Origin: CAZRGV01 sp964599655
Lineage (GTDB): Bacteria > Planctomycetota > Planctomycetia > Isosphaerales > Isosphaeraceae
DNA: 17,154 nucleotides
NCBI GenBank assembly: GCA_964599655.1
Contig: CAZRGV010000128.1
Span: forward strand, 1 to 17,154
Direction of reading: 5' to 3'
A program made the position numbers and the translations under genes. This document shows positions 5,679-13,354 of this stretch, in pieces. Positions within the stretch are counted from its first letter, which is position 1. Each line of letters begins with the position of its first letter. A model generated the notes under the pieces. It was given only the letters and a program-made list of their open reading frames with translations, did no database searches and had not been told where the DNA came from.

Positions 5679-8615
5679 TCAGGGAATGTACACAACGCCT
5701 TTTGATTGTGTGAGGTTGACATTCCCCTGGGTGTTCGACGCGATCGTGTTCCCCTTGACCAGGGTGCCGGAACACACGCCGGCGGCGAAGAGGCCGTAAC
5801 CCTGGTTCGTGGCGATCTCGTTACCGAGGAGCCGATTGCGGTGTGACGACCGGATGGTCACGCCGTTGCCGGCGTTGTTGAGGATCTTGTTTCCCAAGGC
5901 CGGCGATGGGCCGCCAACGATCGTCGACGACGTGCCGGGGCCGAGGAGGATGCCTCCGAGCTGGTTGCCGATCGCCTTGGTTCCATCAAAATTCGTTCCG
6001 ATGTACGTGTTGTACACCACGTTGTCGTGCGCCGAGCCGACGACCTCGATGCCATACCCGCGATTCCCCGAGACGGTCACTTGCGGCTCGATGGAGGCCT
6101 GGAACCCGCCGATGGCGTTGCCGTGGGCATGTCCCGAAATCCGGATGCCGCTGCCCTGGTTCGGGATCGCCGACTTGATGGAGGTGTTCGTCCCGATCGC
6201 GGTGTCGACCACCTGCACGCCCGTGGCATTCCCGCCGATCTCGATCCCGTTGCCGAGATTGCCCGAGACGATGCAGGTGCGGATCAGGTTGTTGCCGCCG
6301 GTCGACGTGATTAGCGTCCCGTTGAGACGATTCGGCGCCGGGCCCGAGAAGGCGAAGATCCCGGCGAAGGTGTTGAACGACGTGAAGCCGCTCGCCCGGT
6401 CGCGGACCTCGATGCCGTTGCGGTTGTTGCCCGAAATCACGTTGCCGAGTGGGATCACGCCGCCGACCTGCGTATTCCTCGACGTGCCTGAAACCAGCAA
6501 GCCGTCGCCGCCGTTGGCCACGATCGTGGCGTTGTTCGCCCCCACGCCCAGGAAGTTGGCGTGGACCGTGGTATCGTTGGAGTCGGTGATCCGCAAGCCG
6601 TTACCGCCGTTGCCGCTGATCACGTTGTAGAAGACGAACGGGTCTTGCTGGAAGGTGCAGCCGATCAGTTGATTGCCGTTGGCATGATCGATGGCCACGC
6701 CGTCCAGCCGGTTCCCCAGCGCCGAGTTGCCCGACGCGGCCGTGCCGATGAAGTTTCCGCTCAGGAGCGTCTGCGAGGCACCCCGGTTGATCAGTACGCC
6801 GTTCTCACCGTTCCCCGAGATCAGGTTCCCTTGCGGCGGGCGGACGAACACATTCGCCGTCGGGTTGTTCCCGCCGGTCGCCTGGCCGCCGATCAGGTTC
6901 CTCAACGCACCCTGGGTGACGAGAATGCCGTTGCCGCCGTTGCCCCGTTGGAGCGTGCCGGTGACATCAGTGCCAATGAAGTTCATGGCGATCTGATTGT
7001 CCCTGGACCCGTAAATCCCAATGCCATTGCCGCGATTGCCGCTGATGACGTTGGAACGCTGGAACCCGGTGTTGACCGTCGCCTGGAACGAGAAAGAGCC
7101 CGTGGTCGCGAAGACCAGGCCGACAACCTGGTTGCCGGCCACCGAATTGGCGCTGGCCAGGCCCTGGACGCCGGGGTAATTCAGGTCCACCCAGACGGCC
7201 GGTCCGAACGAGCCGTCCGGATTGCGACGCACCGTGACCAGCGAGCCCTGCTGGGCGTTGCTCGAACCGGTCTGGAGCGAGTCGGCGCTGAGCGTGTAGA
7301 CGCCTTTCTGGTCGCTGCTGATGCCCTCGAAGTGGGTGATGTAGTCCGTGCCGACCAGCCCATTCGGGTAGTCGAACGAGGTCCAGTGGCTGAACTGCCC
7401 GGTCGCGGAGTCGTAGTCGACCAGGTAGCCGTGGCCGCCCGACCCACCCGGGCCGAGGTTGGAATAGCCGCCACAGATCGTGTAGCTCGTCAGCCCGTTG
7501 TACCAGATGCCGTACGCCGTGGTCGTCGTCGAGCCTGGATAGACGATGTCCGTCAGGATCTTGTCCTGGGGGACGCTGTACAGAAACGCGTGGCCCGTGC
7601 CGATGGGCGCGTTCCCTTCCGGACCGTCGGCGTTGCCGACGGCGAGGTCGCCCATCGTGCTGTGGACATAGGTGTACATCGCGTTCGGGTAGTCGATTGT
7701 CCGGTAGTTCCCGCTCTGCGAGAGCTCGGCGGTCGTCCCCTGGAAGAGGAAGCCCTGGACCATGTCGTTGCCGTTTCTGTAGCTGCCGACCAGCCGCAGG
7801 ACGTTTCCGTTGACGATGTCGGGACCGTAAACGCTCGAGGCGATGGCACCCGGGACGTTGACGGAGTAACTCGTGCCACCGGCTCCTGAGATGGGCCCCT
7901 CGTACAACAGCCCGTTGGAGGCGGACGTCCCGGTAATCAGGTACTGGCCGCTCGTACTGGAGTTGCGAATGCCCTGCCAGGCCGAGACCGGCTGCATGCT
8001 CACGGAATCGGCGTTGTAATAGGTGATGCCCGTGACCGGGTCGCTTTGCCCGATCAGGTTGTCGTGCGACCAGGGGTTGATCCGAATGCCGTCTCCGTGG
8101 TTGCCCGCGACGGTGGTTCCATCAGAGCGAAGACCAATGAAATTCCCCTGAACCGTGACGCGCGAGGCGCTCAGCGTGACGCCCGCATTGCCGGCGTTCA
8201 CCAGCGACAGCGATTTCAGGACCGATCCATCGGCCCCCTTCGCGAAGAGCAAACCTCGGGAACCTTGAAAATCGACCGTGACGACCGGCGATCCGGCAAA
8301 CGAGGGAGCCGTCGAGCCGTCAATGGTCACCGTGTCGGTGATTGCCGGAAGCGCCCCGCGCCCGACTCGGATCGTTCCGGCGACCTCAAAGTCGATGGTG
8401 TCGGGCCCTGGCCGTTCATTCGCCTGGAGGATCGCCAGGCGAAGTGAGCCCGGGCCCGCCGGCTGGAGATTGGTCACCGAAAATGTGCTCAGGAGCTCTC
8501 GCTCTTCCAGAACCTCGACGCCGCGAGGCGCTGTCTTCCGAGCCGACCGTTGTCGTGATCGGGCGATCCTGTTCAAGAAGGCCGAGGAGAAATGCGTCGC
8601 GCGAGGGAGTGTCAT
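5679..8615 (-). CDS. Secreted right-handed beta-helix protein with LEERELLS motif and HAF-like insert
   Basis: The 978-residue protein begins MTLPRATHFSSAFLNRIARS, a basic stretch leading to VEVLEERELLS (36-43 for LEERELLS), the planctomycete extracellular-protein motif. Residues about 45-110 carry a CSLREA-like segment (GPGSLRLAILQANERPGPD, then PAITDTVTIDG). Parallel beta-helix repeats of the type 'N.ISGN.GNGI.I....N.I..N.IG' fill about 110-185 and 513-970; they recur dozens of times and are rich in Asn and Gly. Between them, about 190-510, is a different domain with GHAFLYS, TIDYPNAMYTYVHS and TTTTAYGIWYNG, resembling HAF repeats. Such proteins are generally exported and bind or cleave polysaccharide; no catalytic residues can be named. 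ATG 8615 was chosen because the motif follows it directly and AAGGA lies upstream. The frame stays open to 9926, but that part is antisense to comEC. The stop is TGA at 5679-5681. Confidence 0.88.
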   Translation of the reverse strand: MTLPRATHFSSAFLNRIARSRQRSARKTAPRGVEVLEERELLSTFSVTNLQPAGPGSLRLAILQANERPGPDTIDFEVAGTIRVGRGALPAITDTVTIDGSTAPSFAGSPVVTVDFQGSRGLLFAKGADGSVLKSLSLVNAGNAGVTLSASRVTVQGNFIGLRSDGTTVAGNHGDGIRINPWSHDNLIGQSDPVTGITYYNADSVSMQPVSAWQGIRNSSTSGQYLITGTSASNGLLYEGPISGAGGTSYSVNVPGAIASSVYGPDIVNGNVLRLVGSYRNGNDMVQGFLFQGTTAELSQSGNYRTIDYPNAMYTYVHSTMGDLAVGNADGPEGNAPIGTGHAFLYSVPQDKILTDIVYPGSTTTTAYGIWYNGLTSYTICGGYSNLGPGGSGGHGYLVDYDSATGQFSHWTSFDYPNGLVGTDYITHFEGISSDQKGVYTLSADSLQTGSSNAQQGSLVTVRRNPDGSFGPAVWVDLNYPGVQGLASANSVAGNQVVGLVFATTGSFSFQATVNTGFQRSNVISGNRGNGIGIYGSRDNQIAMNFIGTDVTGTLQRGNGGNGILVTQGALRNLIGGQATGGNNPTANVFVRPPQGNLISGNGENGVLINRGASQTLLSGNFIGTAASGNSALGNRLDGVAIDHANGNQLIGCTFQQDPFVFYNVISGNGGNGLRITDSNDTTVHANFLGVGANNATIVANGGDGLLVSGTSRNTQVGGVIPLGNVISGNNRNGIEVRDRASGFTSFNTFAGIFAFSGPAPNRLNGTLITSTGGNNLIRTCIVSGNLGNGIEIGGNATGVQVVDTAIGTNTSIKSAIPNQGSGIRISGHAHGNAIGGFQASIEPQVTVSGNRGYGIEVVGSAHDNVVYNTYIGTNFDGTKAIGNQLGGILLGPGTSSTIVGGPSPALGNKILNNAGNGVTIRSSHRNRLLGNEIATNQGYGLFAAGVCSGTLVKGNTIASNTQGNVNLTQSKGVVYIP

Positions 8616-9030
8616 CTTGGATGATCCTTGATCACATCGAAAGGCGCGCCCCGGACGTCCCGAACGGCACGCTCGGAGTCTTCCAGTCTGTCCAACCGGG
8701 TGACATTCCTCTGGCAAAACTTCTGATGGACCATAGGACAAAAATGGCAAGAGTCCACCAACGTCGGAGAAATCGACCACGCGTTTCCTTGAAGGGTGAT
8801 GGGCGCTCGCCAGAGAGGTGGAAACCTTATCGAGGCTCGCCGTTGGCTCGGAGGCCGCAACCCGAGGCACGACCAGACGCAATCCAGCCGATGGTGCTCC
8901 GAATCGACATGCCGGGCCGCGCGGATGAACCTTCTTTGATCCGGCTAATCGGTGTGTTACGCTGGGCCGCGAACGCCGCGCGAGGGCGCGTCGGCGGTCG
9001 TTCTCGACGAGCCTGATCGCGTGACCGGAC
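8616..9030. other. Divergent intergenic region between beta-helix gene and comEC
   Basis: These 415 bp separate the two divergent starts and must hold both promoters. I see a possible comEC promoter at 8936-8963 and no convincing one for the beta-helix gene. There is no RNA gene, repeat or supported ORF. Confidence 0.6.
8936..8963 (+). promoter_or_regulatory. Possible sigma70-type promoter for comEC
   Basis: TTGATC (8936-8941), a 16-base spacer, then TACGCT (8958-8963), with TGT just before it forming an extended -10. It lies 67 bp before the comEC ATG. The -10 match is weak (three of six), but the TGTTACG core recurs upstream of the gene at 13025. Confidence 0.28.
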
Positions 9031-11569
9031 ATGACCCAGGAACCGAATCGACGTCCCAGACGCCCCAGGGCACCGCTGGTTCCCGTCGCTCTGGCGTTGG
9101 CGCTGGGGATCGTGGCCGATCGTTCGGGGCCTGCCTGGAGCACCGCCGCCTGGAGCGCCATCGCGCTTGGGTTGGCGGTGGTTTCGCTGGTGGCGCTTTG
9201 GGCCGGTTGGCGCCGGATTTCCTGGCTGGCGCTGATCGTATCGGTCGCGGCGCTGGGAGCCGGATGGCACCATCGGCGGTGGTCGGACCTCGCCCCCGAC
9301 GACCTCGCGAGGGGCGACTGGTCGAACGCGCCGCCGGCCTGGATTCGCGGCGTGCTCGTCGAGGTGCCCGAGTTCCGGCCCGGCGAGCGGCCCGATGACC
9401 CGGGTGTGACCCGCTCGGTTCTGGCCGCGACGGGCCTCAGCGATGGCCAGCGGTGGCACCCGGCCTCGGGGCGGCTCCAACTTCTGGTCTCGGGCGACCG
9501 GTCCGACCTCGCCATGGGCCAGCCGGTGATGGCCGCCGGAACGGTCGAAGCGATCGCCGAACCAAGAAATCCAGGGGAGTATAACCGTCGAGACCACCTG
9601 AGGGCCGAGGGAATCCGGCTTCGGATGTCGGTCGACGAGCCGTCGGGCCTCTGGCTCGACCCGGAGGGATCGGATTGGCCCGCGACCCGATGGCTGGGCG
9701 GGCTGCGGACCTGGAGCCAGTCGAGGCTGTTGGCGGGGCTCGACGCGAAGGTCGCGCCCCTGGCCTCGGCCCTGCTGCTCGGTCGGCGAGAGTCCGTCGA
9801 TCCCGACATCAACGACGCCTTCGCCCGGACCGGCACCAGCCATCTGCTGGCGATTTCCGGCCTGCACATGCAGGCCTTGGCCCTCTGGGTCGGCCTGACG
9901 CTGGAGCTGCTGAGGCTGCCTCGCAAGCGGGTTTACGGATGCGTGGCGCTGGCGACAATCGGTTACGCGGCCCTCGTCGGCGGGGTTCCGTCGGTGGTCC
10001 GGTCGACGGTGATGACCGTGATGATCTGCCTGGCCGTGATGTTCGACCGCGGCTCGAAGCCCGCCAACATTCTGGCCTCGGCGGCCATCGTGGTGCTTCT
10101 GTTCAATCCGTCGTACCTCTTTGATGTCGGCTGCCAGCTCTCGTTTCTGGCGGTCGCGGCCTTGCTCTGGGGCGTGTCGCCCGTGTCGCGGCGGCTTGGT
10201 CTGAACGTGGCACCGGCGAGTCCGGAGATTGACCCGCGCGCTCATGAAATCCCGCGAGGTCTCGACCCGATCGATGCCCTCGAACGTCGGTTCGAACCGC
10301 TCTGGAAGAAGGCGTCGAGGCGCCTGGGACGCGGGATCATGCTCAGTCTGGTCGCCTCGGCGTTGGTCTGGCTCGTGACCTTGCCCCTGGTGATGTTGCG
10401 GTTTCATCTGGTGCCAACGATTGGTATCGTGCTGAACCTGCCCTTGATCGCGCTGGCCCCTTTGGCCTTGCTGGCGGCCGGCTTGACGCTCGGGCTTTCG
10501 GCCCTCTGGCTGCCGCTGGCGGGGCCGGCGTCCTGGTTGTGCGAGACGTTGCTCGGGTGGATCGAACGCCTGGTCCGTCATGGGGCGAGCTGGCCGTGGG
10601 GACACGCGTTCGTGGTGGGGCCAGCCTGGTGGTGGGTGCTCGGCATCTACGTTGGGCTCCTGGCGGCATTACTGATGATGACGTCGGTTCATGCACAAGG
10701 ACGTCGATGGATTGTCGGGGCCCTGGCCGGCTGGCTGGCGCTCGGGCTCGCGATGGCGTTGCGGGCCGAACGGCCGGCAACGCTCGAAGCCGAGGTGCTG
10801 GCCGTCGATCACGGCCTGGCGGTCCTCGTCCGCGCTCCATGCGGCCGCACGTTGCTTTACGACTGCGGCCGGATGCGAGACCCGCACGTCGGCCGCCGGA
10901 TCGTCGCCCCCGCGCTCTGGGCGCGAGGGGTCCGGCGGATCGACACGGTCGTCCTGAGCCACGCCGACGCCGACCATTACAACGGCCTGGCCGACCTGCT
11001 CGACCGGTTCGCCATCGGCGAGATCCGGGTCGGAGCCGTTCGAGGGGCCGGGCAATCCGGGTGCGTCGGCACTGCTGGCCGACGGCCGCCGTCGAGGCAT
11101 CCCGGTCCGGCCGATCGCGGCGGGCGACCACCTCGACCTGGGACCCGGCGTGGTCGCCTCGGTGGTGCATCCGGCCAAGGGCTGGCGGCCGGATGCCCCC
11201 GACAACGACCGGAGCGTCGTGATCGAGCTGTCGCAAGGGGAGCGGCGGTTGCTGCTGACCGGCGACCTCGACGGCGCCGGGCTGACCGAGCTGCTCGATC
11301 GACCCTCCCGACCGATCGACGCGGTGCTCGCCCCGCACCACGGGGGCCGTTCGGCCAACCCATCCTGGCTCTATGACTGGGCCCGGCCGTCGCTGGTCGT
11401 CGCCAGCCAGCGAGAGCCAACCTTGAGCACGAGGGACGCCCTCTCGCCCCTGGAAAAGCAAGGGGTCGCGGTCCTTCGGACCTGGCGTCGCGGGGCAATC
11501 CGCTTGCAATGGACCAATGCTGACATTATCGTTCAGGGATTTCTGGATAAGAACGTAATATTGAATGAA
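9031..11569 (+). CDS. comEC: ComEC/Rec2 DNA-uptake channel, frameshifted in the MBL domain
   Basis: ComEC is the inner-membrane channel for single-stranded DNA in natural transformation. From ATG 9031, N-terminal membrane helices (about 15-80) lead to a DUF4131-type beta domain containing EPRNPGEYNRRDHLRAEGI (about 178-196). The Competence domain follows, with HLLAISGLHMQALALWVGL (AISGLHM at 274-280) and helices to about residue 575. A C-terminal metallo-beta-lactamase-like domain holds SHADADHYNGL (643-653). Near base 11038 the frame breaks. Dropping one base at GCCGTTCGAG gives VGAFEGPGNPGASALLADG in frame 2, which continues through LLTGDLDGAGL and the metal-binding APHHGGRSANPSWLYDWARP. 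Without the repair, translation ends at 11376. The repaired protein has about 846 residues before the next domain, a normal ComEC length. No stop separates it from the hydrolase, so 11569 is a domain boundary, not a stop codon. A one-base insertion error or a real pseudogene would both fit. Confidence 0.87.
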
Positions 11570-12559
11570 ATGGCGAGGCAAGACGTGAAGGCCGGGTTGC
11601 CGCGCCGCGCCGGGCTTGTTCCGCTGGCCGTGCTCTGGCCGTCGCGGCGGGTGGCGATCGCCGCGCTGGGGTTGTTGCTGGGGGCGGTCGCTTGCCTGCT
11701 GCTGGCGATCATCGAGTGGGGGGCCTGGGCGATGGTGACGCCGGGCCGACGGCACGACCCGTCGAGGCCCGACACCGAGCCGCCTCCCTGGGAGCCGATC
11801 GAGACCCGAGCGGCCGACGGCACCCGGCTGGCCGGCGCCTGGCGGGCCTCGGCCGTCGCCGAGGGGCGGACGCTCGTGCTGCTGCACGGTTTCGCCGAGG
11901 ATCGCGCGTCGCTGGTGGGTCGGGCCGAGGCGATGGCTGTTCGAGGCTGGAACGTCGCCGTGCTCGACTCGAGAGGGCGAGGCCAGAGCGGCGGCGATCG
12001 CACGTCGTTCGGCGGTCGAGAAGCCGACGACCTGATCGCCTGGATCGACTCGCTGGCGCAACGCGTCGGACCGGGGTTTTCGCTGGCGGCCTGGGGGCGA
12101 TCGATGGGTTCGGCGATCGCGTTGCGGGCCGCCGCCAGTGACCCTCGCGTCCGCGCTCTGGTGCTCGAAGCGCCCTATCCCGACCTGACGCCGACGGTGG
12201 CCGCCTGGCTGCGACGGTTGCGGCTTCCGGGCGTGTTCGCCGGTGGGATTCTCCGGCGCGCGGGGCGGCTCGCGGGGGTCTCGCTGACTCGTCCCCGACC
12301 GATCGACCTGGCGCCTCGTGTCGAGGTACCGGTCCTCGTCCTGCACGGAACCAACGACCGGATCTCACCCCTGGCCGATGCCCGCCGCCTGGCCGTTGCC
12401 TTTCCCCGACCGGCCCCCGTGATCGATATCGAGGGGGCGCGGCATTCGGATGTGTTCGACGTCGGCGGCGATGTGTTGGCCGATCGCATCGCCGCGTTTC
12501 TGGATGAGGCGATCCAGGAATTGACGGCCCAAATGGGCCGTGCGGAACCGCTGGCCTGA
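11570..12559 (+). CDS. Membrane-anchored alpha/beta hydrolase, in frame with comEC tail
   Basis: From ATG 11570 the product is 329 residues. It has a basic N-terminus, a membrane helix at about 28-49 (VAIAALGLLLGAVACLLLAII), then an alpha/beta hydrolase of the Hydrolase_4/S33 type (BEM46- or YqiA-like). The visible triad is Ser178 in GRSMGS, Asp263 in HGTNDRI and His292 in ARHSDVF. The oxyanion strand VLLHGFAEDRASL and the DSRGRGQSGGDRTSFG segment are typical. The substrate is unknown; family members act on esters, lipids or peptides. ATG 11570 has no Shine-Dalgarno; GTG 11585 and later codons are alternatives. The reading frame is continuous from the post-frameshift comEC part, with about a dozen AT-rich codons between. 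Either this is a true ComEC-hydrolase fusion, or a translationally coupled gene whose comEC stop was lost. An ordinary separate gene just downstream is also possible. Confidence 0.82.
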   Translation: MARQDVKAGLPRRAGLVPLAVLWPSRRVAIAALGLLLGAVACLLLAIIEWGAWAMVTPGRRHDPSRPDTEPPPWEPIETRAADGTRLAGAWRASAVAEGRTLVLLHGFAEDRASLVGRAEAMAVRGWNVAVLDSRGRGQSGGDRTSFGGREADDLIAWIDSLAQRVGPGFSLAAWGRSMGSAIALRAAASDPRVRALVLEAPYPDLTPTVAAWLRRLRLPGVFAGGILRRAGRLAGVSLTRPRPIDLAPRVEVPVLVLHGTNDRISPLADARRLAVAFPRPAPVIDIEGARHSDVFDVGGDVLADRIAAFLDEAIQELTAQMGRAEPLA

Positions 12560-12593
12560 ACCGGCCACGCGCGGTGGGGGCACCGACGATCCA

Positions 12594-13025
12594 TCAAATG
12601 TCGGTTTCTTCCAGGGATCCGCGGACGGCTTTCAGAAGCGCCTCGGGTTCCTCGCCGTCGAGATCGGACCACTGGCCGAAGATCAGGACGGTGCGCTTCG
12701 ACGTGCGGAAGCAGCGGATGGCGCACGAGTTGGCGATGTCGAGGCTGAGAAAGTCGAGGTCGTGACCGATCGCGTTGTGGCCGTCGATCTCCTCGAGCGC
12801 CGGCGACGCGTCGAGGCCCGGGTATTCGTCTCGCATGGCCGCCAGCGCCTCATCGGCGAGATCGGCCGGAGCCGGGCAATCCTCGTCGAGCGTGACCAGG
12901 GCAAACGCGGTGCCTCCGGGCGAGTGCATCGCCACGGTCGTCCTCGGCCCGTCGTCGGTGACGTCGAGCTCCCAGTCGGGGGGATACTCGAAGCGGATTC
13001 CGTGGTCGTTGTAGACGCCCCACAT
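12594..13025 (-). CDS. Small hypothetical protein, DUF1795/PsbP-like fold suspected
   Basis: The 143-residue product starts at ATG 13025 with GGGGA about eight bases upstream. Its opening MWGVYNDHGIRFEYPPDWEL, then TTVAMHSPGGTAFALVTLDED, resembles the beta-sheet start of small PsbP/DcrB/DUF1795-like proteins ('g..f.yP..W.v... ..v.l..p....f..v'). After a helix with ADEALAAMRDEYPGLDASP come HNAIGHDLDFLSLDIANSC and AIRCFRTSKRTVLIFGQWSDLD, alternating strands, and a final helix EALLKAVRGSLEETD. There is no signal peptide and no membrane helix, so it is probably cytoplasmic. The fold assignment rests on pattern only. It converges with the hydrolase gene, with 34 bp between stop codons. The frame stays open upstream to 13379, but that part is low-complexity and lacks a start signal. 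Confidence 0.75.
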   Translation of the reverse strand: MWGVYNDHGIRFEYPPDWELDVTDDGPRTTVAMHSPGGTAFALVTLDEDCPAPADLADEALAAMRDEYPGLDASPALEEIDGHNAIGHDLDFLSLDIANSCAIRCFRTSKRTVLIFGQWSDLDGEEPEALLKAVRGSLEETDI

Positions 13026-13073
13026 GGCAAGTCCCCGGCCGGAAAATCGATCGCGCGCCAATCGCCCCCATCG

Positions 13074-13082
13074 ATCGTAACA
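13074..13082 (-). promoter_or_regulatory. Possible extended -10 (TGTTACGAT) for the 13025 gene
   Basis: On the reverse strand TGT directly precedes TACGAT, 49 bp before the start codon. No good -35 hexamer is visible. It resembles the comEC candidate TGTTACGCT at 8955-8963. Confidence 0.28.
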
Positions 13083-13234
13083 CGACGTCGCGTGAGCCGC
13101 TACCGCGCGCCGAGGCGCGGCCATCATCTCGATCAACGAGGGCATGGGGGTCGAGTTCACCGAACCCAAGGGAGGGCAGGAGGCCGAGAGCCAGTCCCAC
13201 GGCGAGCGTCCAACGCCGCGGCTCCCGGAGCCTC

Positions 13235-13249
13235 GGTCCGCACGGCGGA
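13235..13249. repeat. Copy of the GGTCCGC palindromic repeat
   Basis: GGTCCGCACGGCGGA is the exact reverse complement of 1081-1095. The right arm is incomplete here: GCGGA is followed by ATT instead of CC. Confidence 0.4.
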
Positions 13250-13257
13250 ATTCGCCC

Positions 13258-13285
13258 TTGTGTGGCCTGGGGATCGCATTATCAT
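13258..13285 (+). promoter_or_regulatory. Possible promoter for the polytopic membrane protein gene
   Basis: TTGTGT (13258-13263), a 16-base spacer and TATCAT (13280-13285, five of six matches to TATAAT), 69 bp before ATG 13355. The -35 is weak. Confidence 0.3.
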
Positions 13286-13354
13286 GCGGGCGGGACCATC
13301 CGAGGCGTCCGTTCATGGATGGATGATAACTCGGAGAGCGGCAAGGAGGCGAGG

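Larger units (their letters stand above)
13026..13354. other. Divergent intergenic region with two possible promoters and a palindrome
   Basis: These 329 bp separate the small reverse gene from the large membrane protein gene. They hold a possible reverse promoter (13074-13082), a copy of the GGTCCGC palindrome (13235-13249), a possible forward promoter (13258-13285) and a strong ribosome binding site, AAGGAGG at 13343-13349. No gene is supported. Confidence 0.6.

Noticed and set aside
6561..7889. Forward-strand 442-codon open frame inside the beta-helix gene
   Set aside because: It mirrors the Asn/Gly repeats on the other strand, with monotonous Val/Ala/Arg/Asp content and no domain. It is a shadow of GC-rich codon use.
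8616..9926. Upstream extension of the beta-helix gene to give a 1415-residue protein
   Set aside because: The extra 437 codons are antisense to comEC, low-complexity and lack a start signal. The LEERELLS export motif sits right after ATG 8615, which has a plausible Shine-Dalgarno.
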